In this document: piece by piece, positions 8,317-15,298 of the stretch
Layout of the letters: every line of letters starts with the position of its first letter
Position numbering within the stretch: position 1 is the stretch's first letter
DNA from: CAZRNB01 sp964601355
GTDB taxonomy: Bacteria > Planctomycetota > Phycisphaerae > Sedimentisphaerales > Anaerobacaceae
Assembly: GCA_964601355.1 (NCBI GenBank)
Contig: CAZRNB010000025.1
Location: forward strand, 1 to 28,885
Reading direction: 5' to 3'
Length of the DNA stretch: 28,885 bases
The notes under the pieces: generated by a model
Databases searched by the model: none
The model's input: the letters and a program-made list of their open reading frames with translations, nothing else
Told to the model about the DNA's origin: nothing
Program-made: the position numbers and the translations under genes

Positions 8317-8479
8317 CACTTTGATTTTGCTTTGTAGAAAACAGGTCAGGACGTCATTTCGAGCGAGCCGAAGGCGAGTCGAGAAATCTACTAAAAAGCA
8401 GGTTTCTCCACTTTGTCCTGATGAATCGGGACTTCGGTCGAAATGACAGAGGGTCTTTTCTACGGAGCACTTTGATTTT
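8317..8479. repeat. Nested inverted-repeat element with flanking 12-bp direct repeats
   Basis: An inverted core runs from GTCATTTCGA (8353) to GTCGAAATGAC (ending 8447). Outer inverted arms GTAGAAAA (8334) and TTTTCTAC (8457) enclose it. Direct copies of CACTTTGATTTT lie at 8317-8328 and 8468-8479. The direct repeats stand five and three bases from the outer arms, so calling them a target-site duplication is uncertain. Confidence 0.65.
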
Positions 8480-8512
8480 TGAATTTATTTAACCAGTTAC
8501 GATTCACTCAAA

Positions 8513-9943
8513 ATGCTTGAATTTGAAAAAAAAGTGGCCGATTTTATCAAAGCAAATGAGCTTATCACCCCAATGGAGAGGATTCTGTTAGCTGTTTCCG
8601 GCGGAGCCGATTCGACCACGCTTCTTTATACGATGTGGGAGCTGAAAGCCGAGAAAATTTTTAATTTTGAGCTTTTTTGTGCTCACATAAATCATCAGTT
8701 AAGAACAGACCAGGCCGATGCCGATGAATGTTTTGTTGTCAATCAGGCGGCCGGTTTAACGCTGCCCATAACCACAAAGCGGGTGGACGTGCGTGGATTT
8801 GCCCGCCAAAATAAACTTTCAATCGAGACAGCCGCCCGTCAATTGCGAATTGAAAGCCTGCTCGATATTGCCGAGGCCTGCAATTGCAGTTGTATAGCTA
8901 CAGGACATCAAAGGAACGACAACGCTGAAACTGTGCTGCAGCGGCTGAGCCGGGGGACGGGCTTTCGTGGCCTGTGCGGCATCCGGCCAAAACGAGTTTT
9001 TAACGATAAAGCGAGGTTTATCAGTCCGTTACTATGTGTTACTCGTGATGAAATTACTGAATACCTGAAAAAACGCAATCTAAAATGGCGAACAGACACT
9101 ACAAACGCTGATTGCACATACAGGCGGAACTATATTCGGCACTGGTTGTTACCGGCATTACAGCAGCACAGTGGCAGCTCTATTATAGAACAATTATCTG
9201 TTTTATCGCAATCCGCTCAGCGATTTTATAGTCGGACTTGTAGTAGCGCAGAAAAGGCCTGGCCAAGGCTGGCTAATTTAGCTGGAGACAAAGTCGAGCT
9301 TAATTTGAGGAGCTTTCTATCAGAAGCAGAGCCGGTACAAGCTGAGCTTATCAGGCGAAGCCTAACTGCCATTGGCAGCGGCGAAAGAAATTTGTCACAA
9401 CGGCATTACGAACGGATTCTACAATTAGCAAAACAAAATCCAGCAAGCAGAGAAATCGAGTTGCCGGGCTGGTTCGTGGTTCGGCGTGAACGTGAGAATT
9501 TGATTTTTGCTCGTTGCTCAAAGGAAACTGTTCGCAGCGAGAAAATCTCAAGCAGTGTCGAGTTAGAAATTCCGGGACGGACGCAGTTTGGTCAATATTC
9601 GATTGAAACAAAAATTTGGGATTGTAAATATTTAGCCCCCAGTTTTACTGGGGGTTCTGTTTTACGATTTATAGAACGTTTCGACATGGATAAATTAAAA
9701 CTGCCATTGGTTGTTCATTTTCGGCAGAATGGCGACAGGTTTTGGCCTTTAGGTTTGAAAGCAGAGAAAAAGGTTGGCAAATTTTTGACTGCGACAAAAT
9801 TACCGCAAGATGCAAGAGCAAAGGTGCTGATTGTCGCCGACGCCGAAAAGATAATCTGGGTCTGGCCGATCCGAATGAGCGAGCAGGCGAAGATTACAGA
9901 TACAACCCAAAAGATTCTTCAATTACAAATAAAAAAAGTTTAG
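8513..9943 (+). CDS. tilS: tRNA(Ile)-lysidine synthase
   Basis: This enzyme joins lysine to C34 of the minor tRNA-Ile (CAU anticodon) using ATP, changing it to read AUA; it is essential in most bacteria. Its 476 residues match full-length TilS. The PP-loop AVSGGADST (residues 28-36) is followed by INHQLR, SIETAARQLR and the signature ATGHQRNDNAETVLQRLSRGTGFRGLCGI. A central TilS substrate-binding region and a C-terminal domain (FRQNGDRFWPLGLKAEKKVGKFLTATKLPQ broken by motif; IIWVWPIRMSEQAKIT) are present. Residues ~372-382 (YLAPSFTGG) are encoded by a copy of the dispersed CCCC/GGGG hairpin repeat and are probably an insertion. The ATG lacks a strong Shine-Dalgarno. It converges on the sigma/anti-sigma cluster. 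Confidence 0.94.
   Translation: MLEFEKKVADFIKANELITPMERILLAVSGGADSTTLLYTMWELKAEKIFNFELFCAHINHQLRTDQADADECFVVNQAAGLTLPITTKRVDVRGFARQNKLSIETAARQLRIESLLDIAEACNCSCIATGHQRNDNAETVLQRLSRGTGFRGLCGIRPKRVFNDKARFISPLLCVTRDEITEYLKKRNLKWRTDTTNADCTYRRNYIRHWLLPALQQHSGSSIIEQLSVLSQSAQRFYSRTCSSAEKAWPRLANLAGDKVELNLRSFLSEAEPVQAELIRRSLTAIGSGERNLSQRHYERILQLAKQNPASREIELPGWFVVRRERENLIFARCSKETVRSEKISSSVELEIPGRTQFGQYSIETKIWDCKYLAPSFTGGSVLRFIERFDMDKLKLPLVVHFRQNGDRFWPLGLKAEKKVGKFLTATKLPQDARAKVLIVADAEKIIWVWPIRMSEQAKITDTTQKILQLQIKKV
9628..9656 (+). repeat. CCCC/GGGG hairpin repeat, copy A, inside tilS
   Basis: It reads ATATTTAGC, then CCCCAGT, a TTT loop, ACTGGGGG and TT: a perfect 8-bp stem (9636-9643 with 9647-9654). 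On the minus strand it has the family form AACCCCC...GGGGGCTAAATAT. It is translated in frame within tilS. Confidence 0.85.
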
Positions 9944-9945
9944 CA

Positions 9946-9962
9946 GTCGCCGGTACGGCGAC
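9946..9962 (+). terminator. Short hairpin just after tilS (possible terminator)
   Basis: GTCGCCG, loop GTA, CGGCGAC starts three bases after the tilS stop. There is no T run on the plus strand, so termination is uncertain. Confidence 0.4.
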
Positions 9963-9974
9963 AGTTAAAGAAAC

Positions 9975-10003
9975 AAAAAAAACCGGCACCACAGGGGTGC
10001 CGG
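9975..10003 (-). terminator. Rho-independent terminator of sigma/anti-sigma operon 1
   Basis: Read on the minus strand: stem CCGGCACC/GGTGCCGG, 5-base loop, then eight T. It is about 80 bases after the anti-sigma stop. Confidence 0.92.
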
Positions 10004-10023
10004 CTAAACGGTACAAATTTCAG

Positions 10024-10079
10024 GTAGGGTGGGCTTTAGCCCACCGTTCCTATAAGTGGTGGGGCTGGCCCCACCCTAC
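10024..10079. repeat. GTAGGGTGGG three-hairpin palindrome, copy 1
   Basis: The outer arms GTAGGGTGGG (10024-10033) and CCCACCCTAC (10070-10079) are perfect inverts. Inside are two hairpins: GGTGGGC/GCCCACC with loop TTTA, and GGTGGGG/CCCCACC with loop CTGG. The whole can also fold as one cruciform. It lies in the 3' untranslated region between the anti-sigma stop and its terminator. Confidence 0.85.
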
Positions 10080-10084
10080 TTCTT

Positions 10085-11377
10085 TTACTTTGGCAAATCT
10101 GCTGGTGCAACATCCTTGACACTTAAATCGCCGTAGATTACACGATAAGTCGCGGAGTCTTTCGGCTGGTACCAGAATATTGCTTTGCCGGCATCGCCGA
10201 GTTTCACGCCTTTTCCGGCATAGTGCCATTCGCCCTCGCCTTTGAAGAAACGAATGAATAGCAGATGCCTTGCCAGCTTCATTCCCAGCTCGTTTTGTTC
10301 TTCCTTAGATAGATTCATCTCCTCGAACTTTTTGCCTATTGCCGGCGCCTGCTTAAGGTAATCTTCGACAGCGACACCATCAGGGAATATGCCATCTCCA
10401 ATCACCTCAGCACGGATTCTCAAGCCTTCGATGAAGTCCTGCTCTGTAGAACCTTGCAAGTCAAGCTGGGTTTGTTGCAGCTTGTATCCTTCAGGTACTT
10501 CCATACTAAATAGCTTTTCATCCAGGGGGACATCGAACTGCATGTTTTTGCAAATGACCTTCATTTGGCCTTCTAAAGATTCAATCCGCACAGGCAGGGC
10601 CGTCACAGGGTTAGCCCAGATTGTAATTACAGCTTTAGGATGATTTGCCCGAAAGCCGATCAATTTCTGGCCGGCAACATCCTGCTGCCCAAGCTCCTCG
10701 ACTGTAAATTCAGGAGTTTGCTGCAATTTGGCGATGAGGTTTCTCAATCTATCCATATAGTTTGGTATCGATGGCAGGCCTTTTAAATCGATATATACTG
10801 CCTCTTTTGTGGGGATTGTAAGTGCCAGAATCTTGCCCGATTCCAGGTCTATAATGCTGACAACGCCTTCCATATTCGATAAAGTCCTTCTAATCCGTGA
10901 GCCCATTACCATATCGTGGATGACCGGTCCACCTGCTGCTTCATCTCCAATGATGATGTCGAAAACGGCAGTCTGGGCATTGAGGATGGGTTGGATCACC
11001 CGAGCAAAAGTCAGTGTACCGCTTGTAAATGGATACAGAACTATAAAAGCCGCTATGATTATCATCGCAGCGGCTGCGAATTTTATTATTTTACTTTTCA
11101 TGATTATTCTCCATATTGAAATTGTTTTCTTTTGTTTAGGTAGGTGACAGCTTTCTATTGCATTTAGCACACGCTGCTGCCGATTTGTCATTTCACTATC
11201 AATATTAGTGAACAGCTCACTCAGTAACAGATCTTCTTTTTTCAACTCATCGGCATAGTTTCTGCAGTCGGGACATTGTTCGATATGCTGATGTAGTATT
11301 CTGCTCTCTTCTTCCGACAAAGTTCCCGTGACCATGTCGGCAATGTAATCTTTCATTTTTTGACAGCCGCTATTCAT
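10085..11377 (-). CDS. Membrane anti-sigma factor with zinc finger and extracytoplasmic LolA/RseB-like domain (copy 1)
   Basis: A 430-residue protein. Residues 1-40 are a zf-HC2-type anti-sigma zinc finger (Cys5, His31-x3-Cys35-x2-Cys38). Residues ~93-118 form one membrane helix (KIIKFAAAAMIIIAAFIVLY). The remainder should face outside the cytoplasm and resembles a LolA/RseB-like sensor: VSIIDLESGKILALTIP, AGQKLIGFRANHPKAVITIWA, ALPVRIESL. The C-terminal ~45 residues (WHYAGKGVKLGDA ... YGDLSVKDVAPADLPK) are nearly invariant among the paralogues here. It starts one base after the sigma stop, so it is the cognate regulator of that sigma factor. An internal start at residue 93 with its own Shine-Dalgarno would give a 338-residue product without the zinc finger. 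The LolA/RseB comparison is from pattern recognition and is less certain than the anti-sigma role. Confidence 0.85.
   Translation of the reverse strand: MNSGCQKMKDYIADMVTGTLSEEESRILHQHIEQCPDCRNYADELKKEDLLLSELFTNIDSEMTNRQQRVLNAIESCHLPKQKKTISIWRIIMKSKIIKFAAAAMIIIAAFIVLYPFTSGTLTFARVIQPILNAQTAVFDIIIGDEAAGGPVIHDMVMGSRIRRTLSNMEGVVSIIDLESGKILALTIPTKEAVYIDLKGLPSIPNYMDRLRNLIAKLQQTPEFTVEELGQQDVAGQKLIGFRANHPKAVITIWANPVTALPVRIESLEGQMKVICKNMQFDVPLDEKLFSMEVPEGYKLQQTQLDLQGSTEQDFIEGLRIRAEVIGDGIFPDGVAVEDYLKQAPAIGKKFEEMNLSKEEQNELGMKLARHLLFIRFFKGEGEWHYAGKGVKLGDAGKAIFWYQPKDSATYRVIYGDLSVKDVAPADLPK
11099..11112 (-). promoter_or_regulatory. Internal Shine-Dalgarno and ATG in anti-sigma gene 1
   Basis: GGAG, seven bases, then ATGAAAAGT, in frame at residue 93 immediately before the membrane helix. 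The same arrangement occurs in all the anti-sigma genes here. Confidence 0.6.
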
Positions 11378-11378
11378 A

Positions 11379-11894
11379 TTACAGCCTTCCTGTTAGGAAT
11401 TCGTGCAGTTGTTGTCTTGCGGCTCTGATTCTCTGACAAGCTCCCGAATGAGAGATGTTCAGACTTTCAGCTATAGCTTTGGCGTTTTTATCCTCAAAGT
11501 AATACATCACTAAAGGCGCCCGCAGCTCGCTGGGCAGCCGCTTGATGGCCCAGCGCAGGTCGTGATTCTCATTCGATTTTTGTTGCGGCTGTTCCAAATG
11601 TACCGCAGTAGCGAGTTTGACTCGTTTTTGTCTGCGAAGCAAGTCGATGCAAAGATTGCCGGCTATTCGCAATATCCATCGTCCGAATTGCTCACCTTCG
11701 CGAAGCTCTGCTATCTTCATTAGGCCTTTGAGCATGGTATCCTGAGAGATGTCTTCGGCGTCATGGATGTTTGCAAGAGTACCGAGACACATTGCAAAAA
11801 TGTGCCTGTAATGGCGCTGAACGAGTACCGCATACGCGCCCTTATCGCCTTGGCACGAGGCGGCAACCAGGATTTCATCCGAACGATCGTCCAC
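11379..11894 (-). CDS. ECF RNA polymerase sigma factor (copy 1)
   Basis: A 171-residue sigma-70 family group 4 (ECF) factor that directs RNA polymerase to stress- or signal-dependent promoters. Region 2 (about 20-90) shows AYAVLVQRHYRHIFAMCLGTL, DAEDISQDTMLKGL and FGRWILRIAGNLCIDLLRR. Region 4 (about 115-165) shows AIKRLPSELRAPLVMYYFED and AIAESLNISHSGACQRIRAARQQL. The start is GTG at 11894, supported by AGGAAG seven bases upstream and by the promoter at 11919-11947. The gene is followed one base later by its zinc-finger anti-sigma factor. The sequence is identical to the copy at 13391-13906. Confidence 0.92.
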   Translation of the reverse strand: MDDRSDEILVAASCQGDKGAYAVLVQRHYRHIFAMCLGTLANIHDAEDISQDTMLKGLMKIAELREGEQFGRWILRIAGNLCIDLLRRQKRVKLATAVHLEQPQQKSNENHDLRWAIKRLPSELRAPLVMYYFEDKNAKAIAESLNISHSGACQRIRAARQQLHEFLTGRL

Positions 11895-11918
11895 AATGAG
11901 CTTCCTAAATCTGTTACC

Positions 11919-11947
11919 ATTATAAAGACGAATATGGAGAATCCCAA
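11919..11947 (-). promoter_or_regulatory. Sigma-70-like promoter of operon 1
   Basis: On the minus strand: TTGGGA (11947-11942), 17-base spacer, TATAAT (11924-11919), about 25 bases before the GTG start. The duplicate is at 13931-13959. This form suggests housekeeping rather than ECF transcription. Confidence 0.65.
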
Positions 11948-11986
11948 ATGCAAAAAAATTGATAGTTTTTATCTTGGTTTTAAAGT

Positions 11987-12015
11987 AAAAAAAACCGGCA
12001 CCACAGGGGTGCCGG
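11987..12015 (-). terminator. Rho-independent terminator of operon 2
   Basis: Identical to 9975-10003: an 8-bp CCGGCACC/GGTGCCGG stem followed by eight T on the minus strand. Confidence 0.92.
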
Positions 12016-12035
12016 CTAAACGGTACAAATTTCAG

Positions 12036-12091
12036 GTAGGGTGGGCTTTAGCCCACCGTTCCTATAAGTGGTGGGGCTGGCCCCACCCTAC
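12036..12091. repeat. GTAGGGTGGG three-hairpin palindrome, copy 2
   Basis: Identical to 10024-10079 and carried along in the duplication. Confidence 0.85.
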
Positions 12092-12096
12092 TTCTT

Positions 12097-13389
12097 TTAC
12101 TTTGGCAAATCTGCTGGTGCAACATCCTTGACACTTAAATCGCCGTAGATTACACGATAAGTCGCGGAGTCTTTCGGCTGGTACCAGAATATTGCTTTGC
12201 CGGCATCGCCGAGTTTCACGCCTTTTCCGGCATAGTGCCATTCGCCCTCGCCTTTGAAGAAACGAATGAATAGCAGATGCCTTGCCAGCTTCATTCCCAG
12301 CTCGTTTTGTTCTTCCTTAGATAGATTCATCTCCTCGAACTTTTTGCCTATTGCCGGCGCCTGCTTAAGGTAATCTTCGACAGCGACACCATCAGGGAAT
12401 ATGCCATCTCCAATCACCTCAGCACGGATTCTCAAGCCTTCGATGAAGTCCTGCTCTGTAGAACCTTGCAAGTCAAGCTGGGTTTGTTGCAGCTTGTATC
12501 CTTCAGGTACTTCCATACTAAATAGCTTTTCATCCAGGGGGACATCGAACTGCATGTTTTTGCAAATGACCTTCATTTGGCCTTCTAAAGATTCAATCCG
12601 CACAGGCAGGGCCGTCACAGGGTTAGCCCAGATTGTAATTACAGCTTTAGGATGATTTGCCCGAAAGCCGATCAATTTCTGGCCGGCAACATCCTGCTGC
12701 CCAAGCTCCTCGACTGTAAATTCAGGAGTTTGCTGCAATTTGGCGATGAGGTTTCTCAATCTATCCATATAGTTTGGTATCGATGGCAGGCCTTTTAAAT
12801 CGATATATACTGCCTCTTTTGTGGGGATTGTAAGTGCCAGAATCTTGCCCGATTCCAGGTCTATAATGCTGACAACGCCTTCCATATTCGATAAAGTCCT
12901 TCTAATCCGTGAGCCCATTACCATATCGTGGATGACCGGTCCACCTGCTGCTTCATCTCCAATGATGATGTCGAAAACGGCAGTCTGGGCATTGAGGATG
13001 GGTTGGATCACCCGAGCAAAAGTCAGTGTACCGCTTGTAAATGGATACAGAACTATAAAAGCCGCTATGATTATCATCGCAGCGGCTGCGAATTTTATTA
13101 TTTTACTTTTCATGATTATTCTCCATATTGAAATTGTTTTCTTTTGTTTAGGTAGGTGACAGCTTTCTATTGCATTTAGCACACGCTGCTGCCGATTTGT
13201 CATTTCACTATCAATATTAGTGAACAGCTCACTCAGTAACAGATCTTCTTTTTTCAACTCATCGGCATAGTTTCTGCAGTCGGGACATTGTTCGATATGC
13301 TGATGTAGTATTCTGCTCTCTTCTTCCGACAAAGTTCCCGTGACCATGTCGGCAATGTAATCTTTCATTTTTTGACAGCCGCTATTCAT
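12097..13389 (-). CDS. Membrane anti-sigma factor (copy 2, identical to copy 1)
   Basis: The 430-residue translation is identical to the protein at 10085-11377: zinc finger (Cys5, His31, Cys35, Cys38), one membrane helix, LolA/RseB-like region and invariant C-terminal tail. It follows sigma copy 2 with a one-base gap and ends before the same palindrome and terminator. The absence of any difference over the whole gene implies a very recent duplication, gene conversion, or an assembly error. If real, the cell carries a doubled dose of one sigma/anti-sigma circuit. Confidence 0.85.
   Translation of the reverse strand: MNSGCQKMKDYIADMVTGTLSEEESRILHQHIEQCPDCRNYADELKKEDLLLSELFTNIDSEMTNRQQRVLNAIESCHLPKQKKTISIWRIIMKSKIIKFAAAAMIIIAAFIVLYPFTSGTLTFARVIQPILNAQTAVFDIIIGDEAAGGPVIHDMVMGSRIRRTLSNMEGVVSIIDLESGKILALTIPTKEAVYIDLKGLPSIPNYMDRLRNLIAKLQQTPEFTVEELGQQDVAGQKLIGFRANHPKAVITIWANPVTALPVRIESLEGQMKVICKNMQFDVPLDEKLFSMEVPEGYKLQQTQLDLQGSTEQDFIEGLRIRAEVIGDGIFPDGVAVEDYLKQAPAIGKKFEEMNLSKEEQNELGMKLARHLLFIRFFKGEGEWHYAGKGVKLGDAGKAIFWYQPKDSATYRVIYGDLSVKDVAPADLPK
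13111..13124 (-). promoter_or_regulatory. Internal Shine-Dalgarno and ATG in anti-sigma gene 2
   Basis: Same GGAG-7-ATGAAAAGT signal as at 11099-11112, carried in the duplicate. Confidence 0.6.
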
Positions 13390-13390
13390 A

Positions 13391-13906
13391 TTACAGCCTT
13401 CCTGTTAGGAATTCGTGCAGTTGTTGTCTTGCGGCTCTGATTCTCTGACAAGCTCCCGAATGAGAGATGTTCAGACTTTCAGCTATAGCTTTGGCGTTTT
13501 TATCCTCAAAGTAATACATCACTAAAGGCGCCCGCAGCTCGCTGGGCAGCCGCTTGATGGCCCAGCGCAGGTCGTGATTCTCATTCGATTTTTGTTGCGG
13601 CTGTTCCAAATGTACCGCAGTAGCGAGTTTGACTCGTTTTTGTCTGCGAAGCAAGTCGATGCAAAGATTGCCGGCTATTCGCAATATCCATCGTCCGAAT
13701 TGCTCACCTTCGCGAAGCTCTGCTATCTTCATTAGGCCTTTGAGCATGGTATCCTGAGAGATGTCTTCGGCGTCATGGATGTTTGCAAGAGTACCGAGAC
13801 ACATTGCAAAAATGTGCCTGTAATGGCGCTGAACGAGTACCGCATACGCGCCCTTATCGCCTTGGCACGAGGCGGCAACCAGGATTTCATCCGAACGATC
13901 GTCCAC
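13391..13906 (-). CDS. ECF RNA polymerase sigma factor (copy 2, identical to copy 1)
   Basis: The 171 residues are identical to 11379-11894, with the same GTG start, Shine-Dalgarno and promoter. The frame stays open upstream to an ATG at 14002, partly in sequence unique to this copy. That longer start is unlikely: the extension reads through the promoter region, and the GTG has the AGGAAG signal at proper spacing. Regions 2 and 4 are as in copy 1. Confidence 0.9.
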   Translation of the reverse strand: MDDRSDEILVAASCQGDKGAYAVLVQRHYRHIFAMCLGTLANIHDAEDISQDTMLKGLMKIAELREGEQFGRWILRIAGNLCIDLLRRQKRVKLATAVHLEQPQQKSNENHDLRWAIKRLPSELRAPLVMYYFEDKNAKAIAESLNISHSGACQRIRAARQQLHEFLTGRL

Positions 13907-13930
13907 AATGAGCTTCCTAAATCTGTTACC

Positions 13931-13959
13931 ATTATAAAGACGAATATGGAGAATCCCAA
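13931..13959 (-). promoter_or_regulatory. Sigma-70-like promoter of operon 2
   Basis: TTGGGA-17-TATAAT on the minus strand, identical to 11919-11947. Confidence 0.65.
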
Positions 13960-13993
13960 ATGCAAAAAAATTGATGGAATATACAAATCGTTT

Positions 13994-14047
13994 ACCCCCC
14001 AATAAACCCGTCCTGAGCCGGGTCGAAGGATTGCAGGGCTAAATATT
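13994..14047. repeat. CCCC/GGGG hairpin repeat, copy F, interrupted by a 24-bp palindrome
   Basis: The left half ACCCCCCAATAAA (13994-14006) and right half TTGCAGGGCTAAATATT (14031-14047) rebuild a family member when joined. Between them, at the loop, is a 24-base insert (14007-14030) whose last 20 bases resemble 24368-24387 in inverse orientation. Confidence 0.7.
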
Positions 14048-14060
14048 TTGTCAGCGAAAT

Positions 14061-14092
14061 AAAAAAAGGCCGAGCAAGAAAACCCGGCCTTT
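14061..14092 (-). terminator. Rho-independent terminator of operon 3
   Basis: On the minus strand: stem AAAGGCCG/CGGCCTTT, followed by a T run, about 28 bases after the anti-sigma 3 stop. Confidence 0.88.
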
Positions 14093-14119
14093 GCAATATA
14101 AATTATTTTCATTCAGCAA

Positions 14120-15298
14120 TTACTTTGGAAGATCGTTCGGGGCGACATCTTTGACGCTCAAGTCGCCATAGATTATACGGAAGGTTTGTGAGCCTTTTGG
14201 CCGATACCAGAAGACCGCCGTCTCCGCATCGCCGAGCTTTACGCCGTTTCCGGCATAGTGCCAGTCATCACCCCGTGTATCTATGATCTGATGGAACAGC
14301 ATCCCTTTTCCAAAGGCCATACCCATTTGTGTTGCCTGTTCCTCCGGAAGGTTCAACTCACCGAGCTTCTGTCCCAGCATGGGCATCTCTTTCATAGCAC
14401 TCTCGGTGCCGATAGTATCAGGGAACGTTCCATCCCCAAGGACCTTTGCCCAGACCCGAAGGCTTTCAACAAAATCCTGCTCCGTGGCATTACCGAGGTC
14501 AAATTTAGTATCTTTCAGTGTGTATCCAGGCGGCACGTCCATACTGAGCAGCGAATCATCCACAGGCACATCCAGCTCGAAATTCTTCAGGATGGCACTC
14601 ATCTGTCCGACTCGAAGATATATTCGTATCGGCAGAGCCGTTTTTGCATCTGCCCAGATGGTGACCTCCTCGTTTTGGCCTCGACCGACGAATCCGATCG
14701 CTTTTTGACCGTCGATGGTTTGCTCGCCGAGATTTTCGATATTCGGATTATCCTTCATCTTTGTAATAATATCGCGAAGGAAATTGACGTAACTTTGCGT
14801 TCTATCCCTTAGGTCACCTTGGATATTGATGTATGACGACGTCTTCGATTCAGAATCGAGAGTGAGCATTTTAGCAATATCCAGGTCAATAACCATGGTC
14901 ATATTCGGTATGTTTGACATAGTTCTTCTAATTCGCGCACCCACGATGATTTCGTGCATGGATGGATTATTTTCGTCGCTACCGATAATCATATCGCAGA
15001 TAATGGTTCGCGCGTTCAGGATTGGCTCGACAACCTTGGCCCAGGTTACAGTTCCGCTGCCAAATTGAAGTATTCCTATTGTCACTGCAATAATTAATAC
15101 CGCAGCGGCGGCCATTTTTATAATTGGACTTTTCATAGTTATTCTCCATATATTCGGCTCTTTTGAAACCGAGATTGATTTTTGGGATTTTTCTCGTGCT
15201 TTTAGAACATCATCTAAAATTCGGTCACGCATTTTGGCGCTGGCGGAAAAATTCAACTTTTTCTTGATTGCTTCCTCCATATTATTCTTAGGTCTCAT
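14120..15298 (-). CDS. Sigma-coupled membrane sensor, anti-sigma paralogue lacking the zinc finger (operon 3)
   Basis: A 392-residue paralogue of the other anti-sigma proteins. The first ~54 residues are charged and lack the Cys/His zinc finger; they include MRDRILDDVLKAREK, similar in position to the juxtamembrane helix of the paralogues. From residue 55 the 338-residue module is intact: membrane helix (MKSPIIKMAAAAVLIIAV), VIDLDIAKMLTLD, GQKAIGFVGRGQNEEVTIWA, ALPIRIYLRVGQM, and the tail YGDLSVKDVAPNDLPK. It overlaps the sigma stop by four bases (ATGA), so coupling to that sigma factor is strong. Either the short N-terminus binds sigma without zinc or the anti-sigma function has been lost. 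The family relation is clear; regulatory activity is inferred. Confidence 0.78.
   Translation of the reverse strand: MRPKNNMEEAIKKKLNFSASAKMRDRILDDVLKAREKSQKSISVSKEPNIWRITMKSPIIKMAAAAVLIIAVTIGILQFGSGTVTWAKVVEPILNARTIICDMIIGSDENNPSMHEIIVGARIRRTMSNIPNMTMVIDLDIAKMLTLDSESKTSSYINIQGDLRDRTQSYVNFLRDIITKMKDNPNIENLGEQTIDGQKAIGFVGRGQNEEVTIWADAKTALPIRIYLRVGQMSAILKNFELDVPVDDSLLSMDVPPGYTLKDTKFDLGNATEQDFVESLRVWAKVLGDGTFPDTIGTESAMKEMPMLGQKLGELNLPEEQATQMGMAFGKGMLFHQIIDTRGDDWHYAGNGVKLGDAETAVFWYRPKGSQTFRIIYGDLSVKDVAPNDLPK
15134..15147 (-). promoter_or_regulatory. Internal Shine-Dalgarno and ATG in anti-sigma paralogue 3
   Basis: GGAG, seven bases, ATGAAAAGT, in frame at residue 55; the product from here would be 338 residues. 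Confidence 0.6.

Larger units (their letters stand above)
9975..11963. repeat. 1989-bp direct duplication, left copy
   Basis: The segment matches 11987-13975 at a constant offset of 2012 bases. The two encoded proteins are identical in the parts both copies share, and the DNA lines compared show no difference. The limits are where the match breaks: A8 after C/T on the left, and GAT before A/G on the right. The unit contains terminator, palindromic repeat, anti-sigma gene, sigma gene and promoter, a complete transcription unit. No transposase or integrase is present. Confidence 0.93.
11987..13975. repeat. 1989-bp direct duplication, right copy
   Basis: Second copy of 9975-11963, separated from it by 23 bases (11964-11986). 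It holds a second terminator, palindrome, anti-sigma gene, sigma gene and promoter in the same minus orientation. Confidence 0.93.

Noticed and set aside
7292..8500. GTAACTGG...AAAAATCAAA as a further repeat pair around the lipoprotein gene (7292-7329, 8219-8245, inverse at 8471-8500)
   Set aside because: The matching blocks are short and A-rich with variable spacing, so chance similarity cannot be excluded.
9975..13975. Duplicated unit considered as an insertion sequence or composite transposon
   Set aside because: It encodes only a sigma factor and an anti-sigma factor, has no transposase, and its ends are not inverted repeats of each other.
13907..14002. Longer start (ATG at 14002) for sigma copy 2
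   Set aside because: The extension reads through the promoter and enters sequence unique to this copy; the GTG at 13906 has a well-placed Shine-Dalgarno and gives the same protein as copy 1.
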